Source: Stylonectria norvegica (taxonomy: Eukaryota; Ascomycota; Sordariomycetes; Hypocreales; Nectriaceae). Taken from it: a stretch of 64,000 nt of DNA. Position numbers and translations under genes: made by a program. The stretch lies in NCBI GenBank assembly GCA_014621405.1, contig JAANBC010000018.1, positions 62,001-126,000 on the forward strand, given 5' to 3'. The notes under the pieces are model-generated. The model was given only the letters and a program-made list of their open reading frames with translations. It ran no database searches and was not told the DNA's origin. Of the stretch, positions 20,553-32,818 are shown in pieces (position 1 is the stretch's first letter; each line of letters starts with the position of its first letter).

Positions 20553-23500
20553 CTAATCAGAGCCGAGCACAAGCTCTTTCCAAGAGCTGAGCACAGTTTT
20601 ATCGGGGCATTCAGATTGATAAACTAAGCTGTTCTTGTCGGAATCGTAGTAAAGGCGGGAGTCGACGCGGTACTGCGGGAGTGGACGAGTCGTATGTACG
20701 AGCTTGTCCTTGGTAACAGTGCGGGTGGTGGCAGGTCGCAGATCGAAGGTGATGGTGTGGAGGTACAGCGACAATATGACGACGGTGGAGTTGGCTGAGT
20801 GGAAAAGTGTCGAGGGAATCGAGGTTAAGAATGAGTGAGCGTCGCCTAAAGGTAAAAGGAGTGACTGAAGTGAGGGTGATTGCAGAGTGGATAGAGTCGA
20901 TATTAACAAAAAGGAGAAGAGAAAGCTCTTGTCCAGGTGCAGGCCGTGGCAGCCCGTAGCAGGGGGGAGTAGCTTGAACCTGCCGATCGGGGGGGGATCC
21001 TCAGGCCACTACCAAAGCTACCAAGTAGAGGTACTTGATATTTGTAGTGCTGTGATGCCCCCGGTCGCAAAAGGTTGGGCTTCCACGGGCGTCGCTAGGG
21101 GATTCTGTGATGGCGAGAAGAAGTAGGCGGAGGTAGGCGATGGGAGGTGAAGGCAGACGCAAAGCTGAAGATGTATCGAGTGAGTTGAAAGGGAGAAAGC
21201 GATGATAACGTGAGGAGGTTGTCGTGGCTGAGATACGTACCGTGCAGTGAGATGGGCTCCGGGGGATTTGGGGGTGGAGGAGGGGCCCTGGAGGGATGGT
21301 GTAGTGGAGTGCAGCGGTAGAAGCAGTGGAATCAGTGGAAGACCGCGTTGAAGGATTGGATGCCCAATGCCCTACAGCCCAAGTAACGAGGCATGGAGTA
21401 CAAGTACTTGTATAGGTACCTATAATAGCACTCAGGAATAAAGGTCAAAGAGTTTGTGGGCTAGAGTCAAGAACTAAAAGATACAAGATGCGTGGGGAAG
21501 TCTGAATCCCAAGGATATTGGCAATGAATTATTGGTGTCGCGCCGTGGCAGAGAGAAGAATGAGAGAACGGTAGACGACAGCACAAGACAGGAGAAGCAA
21601 AGCACCCCAGGGCGCTGCAAAGTTTACAAGGTCTAGGGGACGGGGGAATGAGGAGAACGCGCCGCCGCCGCCGCTGATGTTGTTGCTCCAGGGCTTCAGC
21701 TGTTTCTTGTGCGAGGCATGATGACCGATGAAGTGGGCGCGAGAGAACCATGCCAGGCATGAAGATGAGAAGCCGGGGTATCGTACCCAAGACAAAGCAT
21801 CACAGTGAGCCCTCCAGTTGGCAGACTGTTGAAGAGCATCCCATCAGTCCCTGCCGTGGAGCAGGAGACGCCAATCTCGCTAGCGGACCTGGGTCCAAGG
21901 TGCCAGGGGCAGGACAGGGCTGGTACAAACACAATCCATAGGATCCATGGGTGTCAAGCCGCTGTGCTTCAGCTTCCTTTTTCCTCCTCCTTCTCTAGAC
22001 GCTCCTCTAGACGGGCCCGATGCAATTTGGCCATCCCCGGGACGCCTGAATGCAATTTGCGCCAACGAGCTCAGGGGATACGACCTCTGATGACGCGGGA
22101 GGTGAGGGTTGGAAGCACAAAGGATGACGGTCCCAGGCACATTTCCCAACTTCAACAACCCATCCACGTTGTATGTCCTGAGAGTGCCTGAGTGTCTGCC
22201 CTGCGTGTCTTCCATGCGTGTCTGCCATGCGAGTGTACGAAGTATGCCCGGCCATCCTGTACTGTGCCATCCTGTACTGAGGGAGACAAGAATACCTGTC
22301 ATTCATCAGGCTTATGCGGCACCACACTCAGATGCCAGCTCAGCATACAGCGGCCCCGTTCAGATGATTCCCATTCGATAAAGTCTCCGTTGGAGGGATG
22401 CCAAGCTGGATCCAGAGCAGGCTCCAAACAGGGCCCAGGTATTCTGGCGTCCCCTCGCGTCCCGTCCGGTCTTCCCTCATTTTGGCCAGGCGCCGACACA
22501 TTGGGATTCAGCGCGTCGGGTCGCATGAATTGGCTCCCGGTCTCCGCCAGCCTAGAGAGCTTCATGATCCATGTATTTCGTACAAACTAGCTACCGTTGC
22601 GGCGTGCCGAGGCCATTCCGTGCCCACCACGCCGCTGGGGCCGAAATCCGATGAAATTGGAAGTCTGTGAAGCATCAACTTTGCCTGACCGTGCGTTTCC
22701 TTAACGAACAGCTTTGAGAATGGAAAGGGGTTTGATGATCTACTACCAGAGTCAGTTGATCACCTTCACGAGAAGCATCCTGTAGCTGGCTGGATGAGAA
22801 CTGAAGCTTCCGATGCGCACCGTATGGCACACGCGTAATCACACTTGGCATGAGTTATGCATCATCCTGGTGGGCATAATATCGGGCATAATACCAAGGG
22901 ACATCACTCCCTGGCAAACGCCATGTGCAAGTACATGACCACGGGTCTCCAGAGCCTCGGATCCATGCGTGCGGATGCAACCCAACAGGTATCGGGTACC
23001 TGAGCGTAGTGACAGGCTTGTGCATCCGGGTCTGACCTGTGGCATCACGGCAGGCCCTGGAATGAGGATCCCATCCTATTCAAGCTTAGATCAAAGTCAT
23101 CATCCATGCTCCTGGATGGAAGCCGGACGCCGTGTGGGGCCGTGTCAGAGCCACCCGTGATAGTGCTTCGTAGTCGCAACTTGAAACCCTATCTGCGGTA
23201 CTTTTCCACGCGCCGGGAATGTGTGCCAACTCTAGTAGACGCCATGACACGGCGAGTATTTGTACGGGACAATTTCTGCTCGTCTGGGGTTGTAAGGTGT
23301 CAAAGTGTACATCGTACCCCTTTGCTGAAGCTCTGTCAACGTGAAGAATGTCATCGTTCCGAGCCATAGCAGGTACCTAGGCTTGTCTCGGAATTAACGG
23401 TCACGACCGTGAAAGAAGCCCTGAAGAAGAATAGGATCCATGTATGTGTAATCCGTGAAAAGAACTTGTGCATTTATCCCGGCCATGCCGCCCAGCAATG

Positions 23501-26180
23501 TGGAAGCCCCGGACGTCGATCTCTGTGCTGTGCTTTCTTTTCCTTCTTCGCTTTCCCTGTCTTTGCTTTGCTCAACGTTGGCCGTTGGCGTTGGTCGTTG
23601 GATGCCTCCCTGGCCGGATGAAAGCCGGCCGGAGGAAGCACGCGTCAAATCGAGGTCCAACTTGAAACTCTGCCGCAGAAACCGCGCGCGCGTTTGTTGT
23701 GTCATCTTGACCAGGATCTTTCAAACGTGGAAGTGCAAAGCGACATTCACCAAGGAATGCTAGTTATGCAAAAGTCATCGGTAGACTGATACATCCCATC
23801 CGATCTTATCGAACTTGTCGGACTCAATCGTAACATGGTGGCGAGAGTCATCATCATCATGGGTTCCAACAAGAAGTCCCTGCTCTCTCATCTTGTCGAG
23901 CATAGACAGATCCTGGAATTCGTTCACGTATTCGTCCCGGGTGGTTGGCGATGGTGAAGCGGGTACGAGCGGGTATCAGGGGATATTGCAGTCGCGTATC
24001 CGGGGACACAGACTATCGAAACGGCCTCGAATCGAGGCCCGCTACGTTGTTTGAGAAGAGGCGGAAAAGAAGAGGTTGGTACGCTGACATTTCTCTCTGT
24101 CTTAGGGTTGTTCGTGTGTCGGAATTCTCTTCAATTGCCCTTGCATTGAAAGTGCGTGTAAGCTGCAGTAGCTTCTGCACCACTGGTTTTCGTCAAAGTG
24201 TTTTCAGATGGTTTGCCATTCCCCCACACTGGGGAGTGTTCTTCACCATTCAACCTGTCATGACACAATCCGACAAATTGTCAACATCGTGCCGTACATT
24301 CTCAAAATTCAGGGTTCTCGCCACTCTGATGCCGTCGGCTCAGCCGTGCCACCATCATTTGACAGGTAGGGGTGTGGAGTAATTCATTGACAAAGGGTTC
24401 TTCCCGATGGGAAGCTCCGTTTCTCCACTCCATCCACAGAGCTTGGCTTTATTAGCGTCGGATAATTCTGTCGAGGAAACGCAGGTCCCAGGACAGATAT
24501 CGGGCCGCGTGCTCGAGCCTTAGAAGGAACCATTCAATATTCTCTTCCCAGGTTGATTGATCAATGCGTTAGGGGTAATCCATGAGGGGAAATCTTGAAC
24601 GGTAGGCTTTTAAACGTGATATCGTCGTATGTCCAATATTGACGCAATGAGTCGCCCATGAATTGAGGTGCAAGTACGTACCCGAGACTTGAGCCCAAGT
24701 TGAAGTGTGGCGTGAATGTGGCGATATATCTCCATCTGCCGAATCCAGTCAACATACCCCAGTCATCGCTGACGATCTTTACCATGGTTGAATATTGTGG
24801 CCGATCATCTTACACTGTCAAACGACTCGAAGCAAGTTGCATAGTAGTGGGTGCTGATATGAACCAAGTATTTCTACCAAAGCTTAGGTAGGGCAAGACT
24901 TGATGTCGATTATTTTGCTGTGCTGTTTTTTCTCGGACCGATTTACTGTTGACAAAGACTCGTCTGTTTCCGAATTTCGACAGGCTGCTTGAAGAAACGA
25001 TCCACCTTGGAACAGCTTAAACCCATCACCGCCATGGCTCCATAACAGTGTCTCGAAGTGGATAAGTAATGGCTTTCGGTACTCGTCTAGGATTACCGGA
25101 TGACGGGAAGGCGGTATAGAAGTTTTTGTTCGGCTTGTTTCGGAGCAACAGTATGTTGTGCCACCGGAGCTCAGCCTGGTTGTGCTTGAATCGTCCGATA
25201 TGTACTGTGCCTCTGCGATATGCATTCGATATTGAGTACCCCGGATTCCAAGGAACCATCAGCGTTGTATGGTAGGGATTTGCCGGCTTCATCTTTGATC
25301 GAATCGTTAGGTCTTTCGTCGGCTGAACATTACAGTGGATCGGTGAATGTTGCCGTTGGTCCAGGCATCTTCAATTGACAAGGCTCGTCCGTGACATCCA
25401 GTTGGTCGTCTTTCTCCGTCGGTGCGGTTCTGCTGTGTACACAATGTGTCAGCATAGCTTGACCATTGTATCAAACTTCTGGACAGCAAAACGTACATCG
25501 AGCCAATGGTGTTGTCCGGGCTAGCCGGCTCGGTATTTTGACACTTCAACTCACCCTAACTGTCAGAAGCCAAGCTACTGAATATCAGAGCCTGCTGTCG
25601 ATCCTCGTGTGGGGTAGCCTTGCTCCCGGGATTTGAGCGAGCCAGCCACCGAGCCATTGAATCCACCAGACTCCAATATCGCATCTTTTCTACGGGTCCG
25701 TATATTGCCGAGGCGAATGTGTGCCAGTTGGCAAGTGTGAATGGGGTTCTGCAGTGAACTAGTTTTGCGATGGTTCGGTTTCGTTGGCGGTGAACGTTCT
25801 GTGTGTTTATGTAGGGTAGCGGTGAGGTTGGGCTGAGTTGCGAGGACGGTGCTAGGGCAACCAGTGATGGACAAAATATTGTGAAGATCTTGTCCTGATT
25901 GTGTAAAGTGTGGTGTGTGATTGTGGAATCCAACGTCGTCGATTGTGGATGAATGTCACGTGTTTTGCTGTCGCTTGCATTCGCGAGGCAAGAGCCACGG
26001 ATGCAGACGATGCCACTATCTCCAACTTCACCATTTTTATGCTTAACAAGAATCGGGTAAGACATACCATCAATCAATGTTTCATAGTAACACGGGTTAC
26101 TAGGCGTGATGTGCTACATTTCTTCCTGTCATTTTCGCAAGTTCGCCATGTACCTAAGGTTAGGTGTGACCAATCTAGCG
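20553..26180. other. Gene-poor 5.6-kb region upstream of the kinase
   Basis: No ORF here has a recognisable domain or a consistent exon model. The 20.6-22 kb part is likely leader and promoter of the kinase. Small repeated words occur (for example CCATCCTGTACTG twice at 22252-22278). Between 25026 and 26074 the minus strand has three consecutive open frames that may be one fragmentary or unrecognised gene; see the separate entry. Confidence 0.45.
25026..26074 (-). other. Chain of minus-strand open frames, possible hypothetical or decayed gene
   Basis: Frames 26074-25556 (ATG start, MSYPILVKHKNGEVG), 25549-25307 and 25292-25026 (containing GYSISNAYRRGTVHIGRFKH) follow one another with small gaps. 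I could not find splice sites that join them convincingly, and the sequence matches no family I know. The block abuts the transposon by about 0.1 kb. It could be a real gene with undetected introns or the remains of one. Confidence 0.2.
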
Positions 26181-26182
26181 TA

Positions 26183-26225
26183 TTGACCCACACTTCCGCC
26201 ACCCCCCCATCTCTGCCACCCTCAA
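26183..26225 (+). repeat. Left terminal inverted repeat of the Fot1-like element
   Basis: Begins TTGACCCACACTTCCGCC and ends CCACCCTCAA. It is preceded by TA at 26181-26182. 42 of 43 bases match the right repeat in inverse orientation. Confidence 0.93.
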
Positions 26226-27998
26226 ATGTGGCCATGTCAACAATAACACACCTCTGTAACTATGCGATAACTATTATAATTATCGATTAATTTGGCCTAG
26301 CTTTTCACAATATCTTCATTTCCTCTTAGCAATTGTGAGGATATTATTTCTAAAGCCCTAGAGTTTGCAGAAGATACTAATTTTATATATGCTATAGTAG
26401 ACTATAGAATTCTGCAATTAACTTTAAGAGACTAAGCGAATAGTAGCACTAATTTATATAATACTAAGGAAGATTTATAATAACTATTCTTTATATAAGA
26501 GGAAGACTTAGTAAATTGGATTCTATCTAAGGAAGAGGCTAGGCAGGCCCTATCACACCGCTAGATATACTTCTTTACCTAACTTATTGCATTATAAAAC
26601 CAGGACCCTATATAAATTAGAAAGAACTAGGTAATATGCTTCTTTAACTGCAACCTAAAGATTAAAATAAAGCTATTATAATCTATTAAAGCCGCTCAAA
26701 TAACTACTATAATTAAGAAGAAGATAATAGACTTCTATAACTATCTTAACTATTAAATTAAGACTAAGAGCATTAGGCCAGGATGAATTTATAATAGTAA
26801 TAAGACTAATATTATAAAAGGCGAGACTACTATAGGAAAAGTAGTAGAAATAAGCTTAAATAACTATACTACTATTATAAATACTAATTTATGCGTCTGG
26901 TCTACTATTCTTAAATATATTAATACTCTAAGAGATAGGCTTCAGCTGCTTATTATTTTCACTAGAATTAACCTTTAAGAATAGTAGTTTCTAAAGAATT
27001 TCCTGCATTAAAAGTATAAATATAGCCCTATAGGCTAGAGCAATACTAGGATCTTTAAGAAGTGGTTCAGTCAGGTATTTCTGCTGCAAATAGCGCCTCT
27101 AGATGCGTCTTTATAGCATATTCTTATTCTTAATAGTTATAAGAGTTATATATAGATTATACTAATATACCTAGCTTAGGTTAATTATATATAACTTCTT
27201 TACTTACTGGTATATTTATTATATATTATATAGCTGCTTAATATAGGTGTTTTCAGCCTATTAAAGACATACTTTTATATATAGACTAAAAGCTTTACTT
27301 CTTTTAATACTATAGCACTAATATAGAAGTAACAGTTCCTTTAAGTATATAATAAGGCTTCTAAGTAAGTTTTTACTATAAAGAATATATACTTAGCGTT
27401 TTAAGCCGCTGGAATCATCCCTATAAATATAGATCAAGTGTTAAAGCAGGTTATTAAAGTAAAGCAGCTGCTATAAGTAGTATAGTTATTAGAAGAGCTA
27501 TTAATACTAAAAAAACAGAAGATTAATAGATTATAGCTTTAATATATACCTCATAATGCAAAGAAAGTGCGCTTATAGCTTGACCTTATTAGAAGGGACT
27601 TAGATTATATTAATTAAGATATTCGGACTATTATAAATAAAGTAGGCAAGTTAATTAACTATTAGAACGCTCTTATCGCGGCCTTAACCTTATAAAATAA
27701 CTTCTTAAAGAAGAAATTAAAGTCTTAATAATCTTCTGGCTATAGAGCTATTAATTATAACTTTAATAAGACCTTCGCATATATCCTACAAATAGCAGTA
27801 GCGCATTTTAAGACTGCAGAAGCTGCGAGCCGCTATAAAGAGCGCTACAAGCCTAATTTAGCCGATAAAGCGATAGAAATTGCATGAATAGATAAGAAAG
27901 CTATATTTAATAAGTGGCAGTTATAATTAGTTAATTGAAGTAATATTCATTGAGATATTGCAAGTTGAAGTTGCTTATATTGATCAGGATTTATTAAA

Positions 27999-28041
27999 TT
28001 GAGGGTGGCGGAGATGGGGGGGTGGCGGAAGTGTGGGTCAA
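27999..28041 (-). repeat. Right terminal inverted repeat of the Fot1-like element
   Basis: Begins TTGAGGGTGG and ends AAGTGTGGGTCAA, followed by TA at 28042-28043. It is the inverse partner of the left repeat and keeps normal GC content although the interior does not. Confidence 0.93.
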
Positions 28042-28043
28042 TA

Positions 28044-28785
28044 CACTATGTCATACGGCGGTTCCATGCATATTCGAGTGCCGAACCGAAAGCAGTATTC
28101 ATGCTTTCTCACAAGCCTCGCTTGTCCTTTGAATCACATGGCTTGTTGCGTTCCAGGGCCATACGAGAATAAAGCAATCGGCGTGTTGCAATCCACTTCA
28201 TCATTGGAGGTGCGTAGGGATACTTTCCTCGTTGGCGAACTTCCGTACTGCCAGTTGTAAAGAGATGTCAGTCTTTCTCCACCAAAGAGGAGAATATCGC
28301 CAGAGGCTGCGAGCGTAGGAGGTGCACCAATCAACATTGATTCACTGCTGCGAGACGAGGCTGCACATTTAAAACCAAGTGTCAACCCGAGCCAGCTGTC
28401 AACTCACAACTCTCAACCTCCACTACCCTTTCTGCAAGCTCTACCGCGTAACAGCAAGATCATTTACGACGGAAGACGTCACCCTCATCCTCGTTTTTGA
28501 GCTTCCTTGTACCTGGTGTTTGGAGATCCAGACTTTGGCAGGTACGGCCATTTCACTCCAGGCAGCTTTTCCGCCCAGGCAAGAGCGACTCCAGTATCAC
28601 CGCAGCTTCCAAAGTTTTGCGGAAACCTGAGGCTGCTTTCACCTGGAAAGGCTTCGTTTGATTCACTCTGTGCAACGCGTCTTCTTCTCTCACCAAACGC
28701 AAACACGGCCTTTTCGGATACTTGCCTCAAGATTTGTTTCCCTCGACGCGCACTCCTTTTCTCCCACCTTCATCACCGATTCAAA
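28044..28785. promoter_or_regulatory. Upstream region of the Stc1-domain gene
   Basis: These 742 bp between the transposon and the Stc1-domain start codon must hold its promoter and leader. No gene is seen. The dead element therefore sits directly in the upstream region of this gene. Confidence 0.4.
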
Positions 28786-30354
28786 ATGTACGGTGTCAGT
28801 CAGAGAGGAGGCTTTCAGCCGTAAGTCATTCGGAGTGCTTATGATGCTCGCGTCTAACGATACTTCAGCCGAGCGCAGGTTGCTGTCCCGACAGAGTAAG
28901 CAAAGTCGAACACTCACATAATCCTGCTAACATCCCCTAGATACCGATGCAAAATTGGAGGAGAATGGAAGACATTGGAGCACTTCTCCGTCGCCCAGCA
29001 AAAGCTCATCCAACGGCAAATCAACAACGGCAAGAAAGTCGACGCCTCGCACTCTGGTATGGCCTGCAAAGAGCACACGTCCAGGGCCAAGATAGAGTTT
29101 CGATGCGAATTGTGCAGACTCATCAAACATATTGATGAGTTTAGCAAGACCTCCAGGCGCAACGAAGTCTATGTATGTTCTTCTGCTTAGAGTATCTACT
29201 TACTGCTAACCCGTCTGCAGGAGTGCAAGAGATGCATCGCGTGGAGCGAAACTCAGGAACCTGGCGTCACCCCCGCTCCTCTCGAGACCGGTCACATTTC
29301 TATCGAAGAGCAGAACAATGAGGTCTGGACTGAGGCCTACGCAGACAGTGGTAACTTCTTCGATGATGATGCTTTGCCTCGAGTCTGTTGTCTTTTCAGG
29401 TTCGAGACTTCTGCTAATAATTTCAGGCCCCTGTCACGGACCTCGAGTCTTTGGGTCTCGGAGACCTGGTCGACCAGGCCGCCGGCCTCGACTTGTCCGA
29501 ATTCATCAGCGGCGCACCCGTCCCCGAGAGCTCTGTTTCCTACAGAGGAACCGCGCAGAGTGTTTCCGGAGAGTCGGTGACAAGTGGTGCAACCAACTCG
29601 CTTCCACCTCATTTGGCCGCTCTCCATGCGGGTGCTCCTACGATGAGGGCGCCTTCGACAACCGGCTCGATGGCCGAAGTGGTTCAAGACAAGAAGAAGG
29701 AGAAATCTTCTGCCAACTACATGGCATTCCCACCTCACTTGCGACCGGCGATGGAGAGTGCGCAGGCGAAAAAGCAGGCCGCCGAGCTGGAGTCTGCCTC
29801 ACAGAGAAGCGAGGCCTCTCATTCGACTTCTGTCACAAGCTCTAGTCAAGAGCCTTCTCAGAATGGAGACTTTGCTCCCCTCAAATTTCAACAGGATGCC
29901 ATCAGCAGTGTCTCGACAGCCACGACCATCCGTGAGGACAGAGAGAGGGCTGCCAAGTCACGTCAGATACCTTTCAATGCTTGGGATCCTACCGGAAACC
30001 AGCATAGCAATGTCAAACAGCCAACAGTCGGTTCCAGTCGAACATCAACCCTCTCCGGTAGTGAGTTCAATGAAAAGTCGGGCGAATCCTGGAAAGAGAA
30101 TCTTGACAACGACGATGAATGGACCACTGTTGAACCAGTCAAAACTCGTGGCAGGTCCAAATGGCCCACGAAGAGTGAGGTAAGTTTGGCGAGACAATCC
30201 AACGACAAAGCTGACAAGTATACAGGTTCGAATCCCTCAGTCGCAGCTCAATAAGCAGCCTGTTCTTATGCACACCAGTGCCCGTCACGTCGATCCTGAT
30301 ATTGACCGACAACGAAAGATGAACTACTGCGACGACTCGGACTCTGACTATTGA
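28786..30354 (+). CDS. Stc1-domain protein (putative RNAi-heterochromatin adaptor)
   Basis: The Stc1 domain (tandem zinc finger plus LIM-like fold) was defined in fission yeast Stc1, which links Argonaute to the Clr4 H3K9 methyltransferase complex. Six exons: 28786-28820, 28869-28895 (27 nt), 28941-29172, 29221-29382, 29427-30179 and 30226-30354, giving 445 aa. All junctions keep frame and all donors are GT. The domain spans residues about 20-110: YRCKIGGEWKTLEHFS, CKEHTS, FRCELCRLIKHIDEFSKTSRR, then ECKRCIAWSE, with paired cysteines as zinc ligands. The long C-terminal region is Ser/Thr-rich and ends acidic (DDSDSDY). Orthology to Stc1 itself is not proven, since the Stc1 domain also occurs in other fungal proteins. 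Confidence 0.82.
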
Positions 30355-31314
30355 GTTGGGAGTATTCGACTCCAAGTTGTCTCTCCTTTATCTCGGACGG
30401 CTGTGATGAGAGTCCTGGAGTGAGTTTGGAACAGGGGCCGCATTGCACAACTTGTCGTCTGGCTGCTAGACATCTCCCCTCTTTGTTTCCTGTTTTTTTC
30501 TGCTTTCATTTGGGCACCACTTTTCGTCGTCAGGAGTGCTCATCAAAACGGACGCGCACAGAAGAACCACTCCATCATTTCCTTACTTCATCTTCATGCA
30601 AAAGGTCCACCAAATTGCTATCATTTCTCGGGACCATAGTCAGACAGAATGCCAAATAAACACATCTCCTTACATCACTCCACTCAGCGTGACATGATGA
30701 AATAGTTTGAATTCGCTACGCGGCATAGGATGCCACACACCTCAAAGTAAGCCTACCCGAAACCCCACGTCCAAACCAATGCGCAGCAGTACAGTGATAT
30801 TTCCCCAATCCGTATTTGCCGGTCCTTGCCCTTTTTTGCTCATGTACACACCTCATGCATGCATGCTGTCAAGAGAAAGCCTCCACTGTTGTTCTCTGTT
30901 CTCCCAAACCCGTTATACACGCTCCCTCCCTCGTCAAAAGGTCGTAGGAAGGAAGCTAGGTTATACTCCATGCGATATGCATATCCACAGCCATCAAACC
31001 CCCCGCAACCTCACCCGACAACCGTCCCCAGTGGCCCAGTTAAACTCATCGGCCCACGGAATCCCTTCCCTGTTCAATCCTTCTCTTCCAAGCTTAGTAG
31101 TCAGATGCAGAAAGCATGTGATGTTGCGTTCGTCTTGTATAAAAATTCGAGTAATGGTTGTTTGTTAAACCTCTTGGGGACTGGAAAAGGTACTCCTCGG
31201 CGGCGCGTTGATGACGGCCTCGGCGTCGCCCACTTGCCTCCTCTCCGAAACCTCACGATTATTCTTGAGACGCTTGCGGAGGAGGGAGGATGCCCCACCC
31301 GGGGTGTATAATTG
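30355..31314. other. Intergenic region between convergent genes
   Basis: 960 bp between the Stc1-domain stop codon and the PDH-kinase stop codon. Only unsupported short frames are present. It holds both 3' UTRs. Confidence 0.5.
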
Positions 31315-32818
31315 CTATTGCAGAGGTTCGGATGAAGAGGAGAGGCGGTTTAGGTGTAGATAGACATCAGTGCCATACCTGTGAATGTTAGTAAGGAGTA
31401 GACGGGGAAAAGGATCTGACTTACCCTTCCATGCTGATAAGTTTCAAATCACCACCAAAGTATCGAGCGTATAACCTTGAGATGGGTAATCCATAGCCAA
31501 AACCTGCCATTGGAGCTTTGAAATCACTCTTATCGAAATCGGGATCCAAGCTTGGTGTGCGGTCGACGGTGGTGTACATGTATGTCCAGACGAGAGGGAT
31601 AGCACTTCGAGGTATACCGCCGCCTTCGTCTGTAATCTTGATGGTGATGTCCTCCTTGCCTTCGGCAACTATAACCTTTGTGACGGGGAAAGCCTGTTTC
31701 TCCATTCCGTGGGTTTCGACGACGGCGCGCAAGGAGTTCTTGAGGGTCTCAAAGAGCATGTGGGAGAGGTGGCCCGGGACATACATGAAGTTGATGTTGG
31801 GGTTGCAGACGAGCTGGATTTTGGGTGCCTCAAATAATCCGTAATGATCCTCGCAGACGAACCGGGCGTTTTCGATGGCTTCCTGGGCGAGATCTTGGAC
31901 ATTAGTCTTGGTGCAGATGATGCCGACGTAGGAGGGGTCGCGGTGGTGACTTTGGTCGGTCAAGGCGATATGTTGGCCGATGAGCATGCGAATACCGATG
32001 CGGGACATGTAGAAGCGGTCGAGGAAGGATTGAATGGTGCTGTCGATTTGCATGCGCTGGCGGCGACGCTTGTACTCGAGGATGCCCTGGGCCATTGTAG
32101 TGACGACACCATCGTGACGGCGCTTGATCTGATGTAAAGTTTGGGAAAAGCGTTGATTGTAGAGATGAAGATCGGCGGGCCAGTCACCAGTGTCGTCGAC
32201 CATGGCGAAATAACGCCTTGTGATGGCCTTTGCCCGGCTGCCGTTTCCGTTGACGTTGCCATTGTTCTGTTGGAGACCACCCCAGCCGGACGACTCGCCT
32301 TCGTCGATGGAGGGATTGGGAGTTGCGGCGGGAAGACGAAGGGCCTGGCGACCAAAATTCTTGCCAGGCTTCATAAGACGGCTACGGACATCGTTTCCCA
32401 GCTCTGGCCGGGGTAGTTGGGTGATTTCCTAATGACGATGACGAAATTAGTTACGCCTCGGCAATTGGCGGGACAAGGAACATACCTCGAACGACTGCGC
32501 GTACCAGTCCTTGACCTTGACGACCGAGGGCATATCGCTGAGGCCATCGGGCAATTCGTCGAGTTCCTGAACACGATGTGCTAGACGGATGGGTAGTTCC
32601 TCGGCGAGGAATTGGGAAGCGCGGAACAGCGTGCCTGAGGATGGTCAGCCATTGGGGCATTGGGTTGATGGACCAGCAGGCTCAGATCATTGCAGCAACA
32701 TACCGACCGAAGGCTTCTCCCCAAATTGAACCATCTGGCGTAGGCTCACGCCCGTGGCGGGGAATTTGGCATAGTGACGGATGGTATCCATCAAGCGCTC
32801 CGAGGCTTTCCACGACAT
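31315..32818 (-). CDS. Mitochondrial pyruvate/branched-chain alpha-keto-acid dehydrogenase kinase
   Basis: Protein kinase of the GHKL (HATPase) fold that phosphorylates and inactivates the E1 subunit of the pyruvate dehydrogenase complex in the mitochondrial matrix. Exons 32818-32704, 32634-32486, 32428-31425 and 31378-31315 give 443 aa. The N-terminal four-helix BCDHK domain begins MSWKASERLMDTIRHYAKFP and includes SLRQMVQFGEKPSVGTLFRA. ATP-site motifs follow: N box LKNSLRAVVE, G1 box TDEGGGIPR, G2 box GFGYGLPISRLYARYFGGDL. No obvious classical presequence is seen, but the N-terminus is basic. A low-complexity insert rich in Gly/Asn (NNGNVNGNGSRAK) sits at residues about 125-140. Yeast counterparts are Pkp1/Pkp2; which one this is cannot be settled here. 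Confidence 0.93.

Larger units (their letters stand above)
26183..28041 (+). mobile_element. Fot1/pogo-like DNA transposon, inactive, RIP-mutated interior
   Basis: Exact boundaries are visible. Two 43-bp terminal inverted repeats (26183-26225 and 27999-28041) differ at one position, a C-to-T type change. Both are flanked by TA, the target duplication expected for the Tc1/mariner-pogo superfamily. The 1859-bp size and TIR length match Fot1-type elements. The 1.77-kb interior is extremely AT-rich, unlike all flanking DNA. In one plus-strand frame near 27045-27285 a DDE transposase of CENP-B/pogo type can still be read (TRIFKKWF, then HILILNSYKSYI, then LLNIGVFSLLKTY), with several TAG stops at Trp/Gln-type codons and D-to-N changes. 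This is the C-to-T/G-to-A signature of repeat-induced point mutation. No functional protein remains. Confidence 0.9.

Noticed and set aside
30223..30235. tRNA B-box-like sequence GGTTCGAATCC
   Set aside because: It lies at the start of the last exon of the Stc1-domain gene; no A box or acceptor stem is found upstream, and the codons fit the protein.
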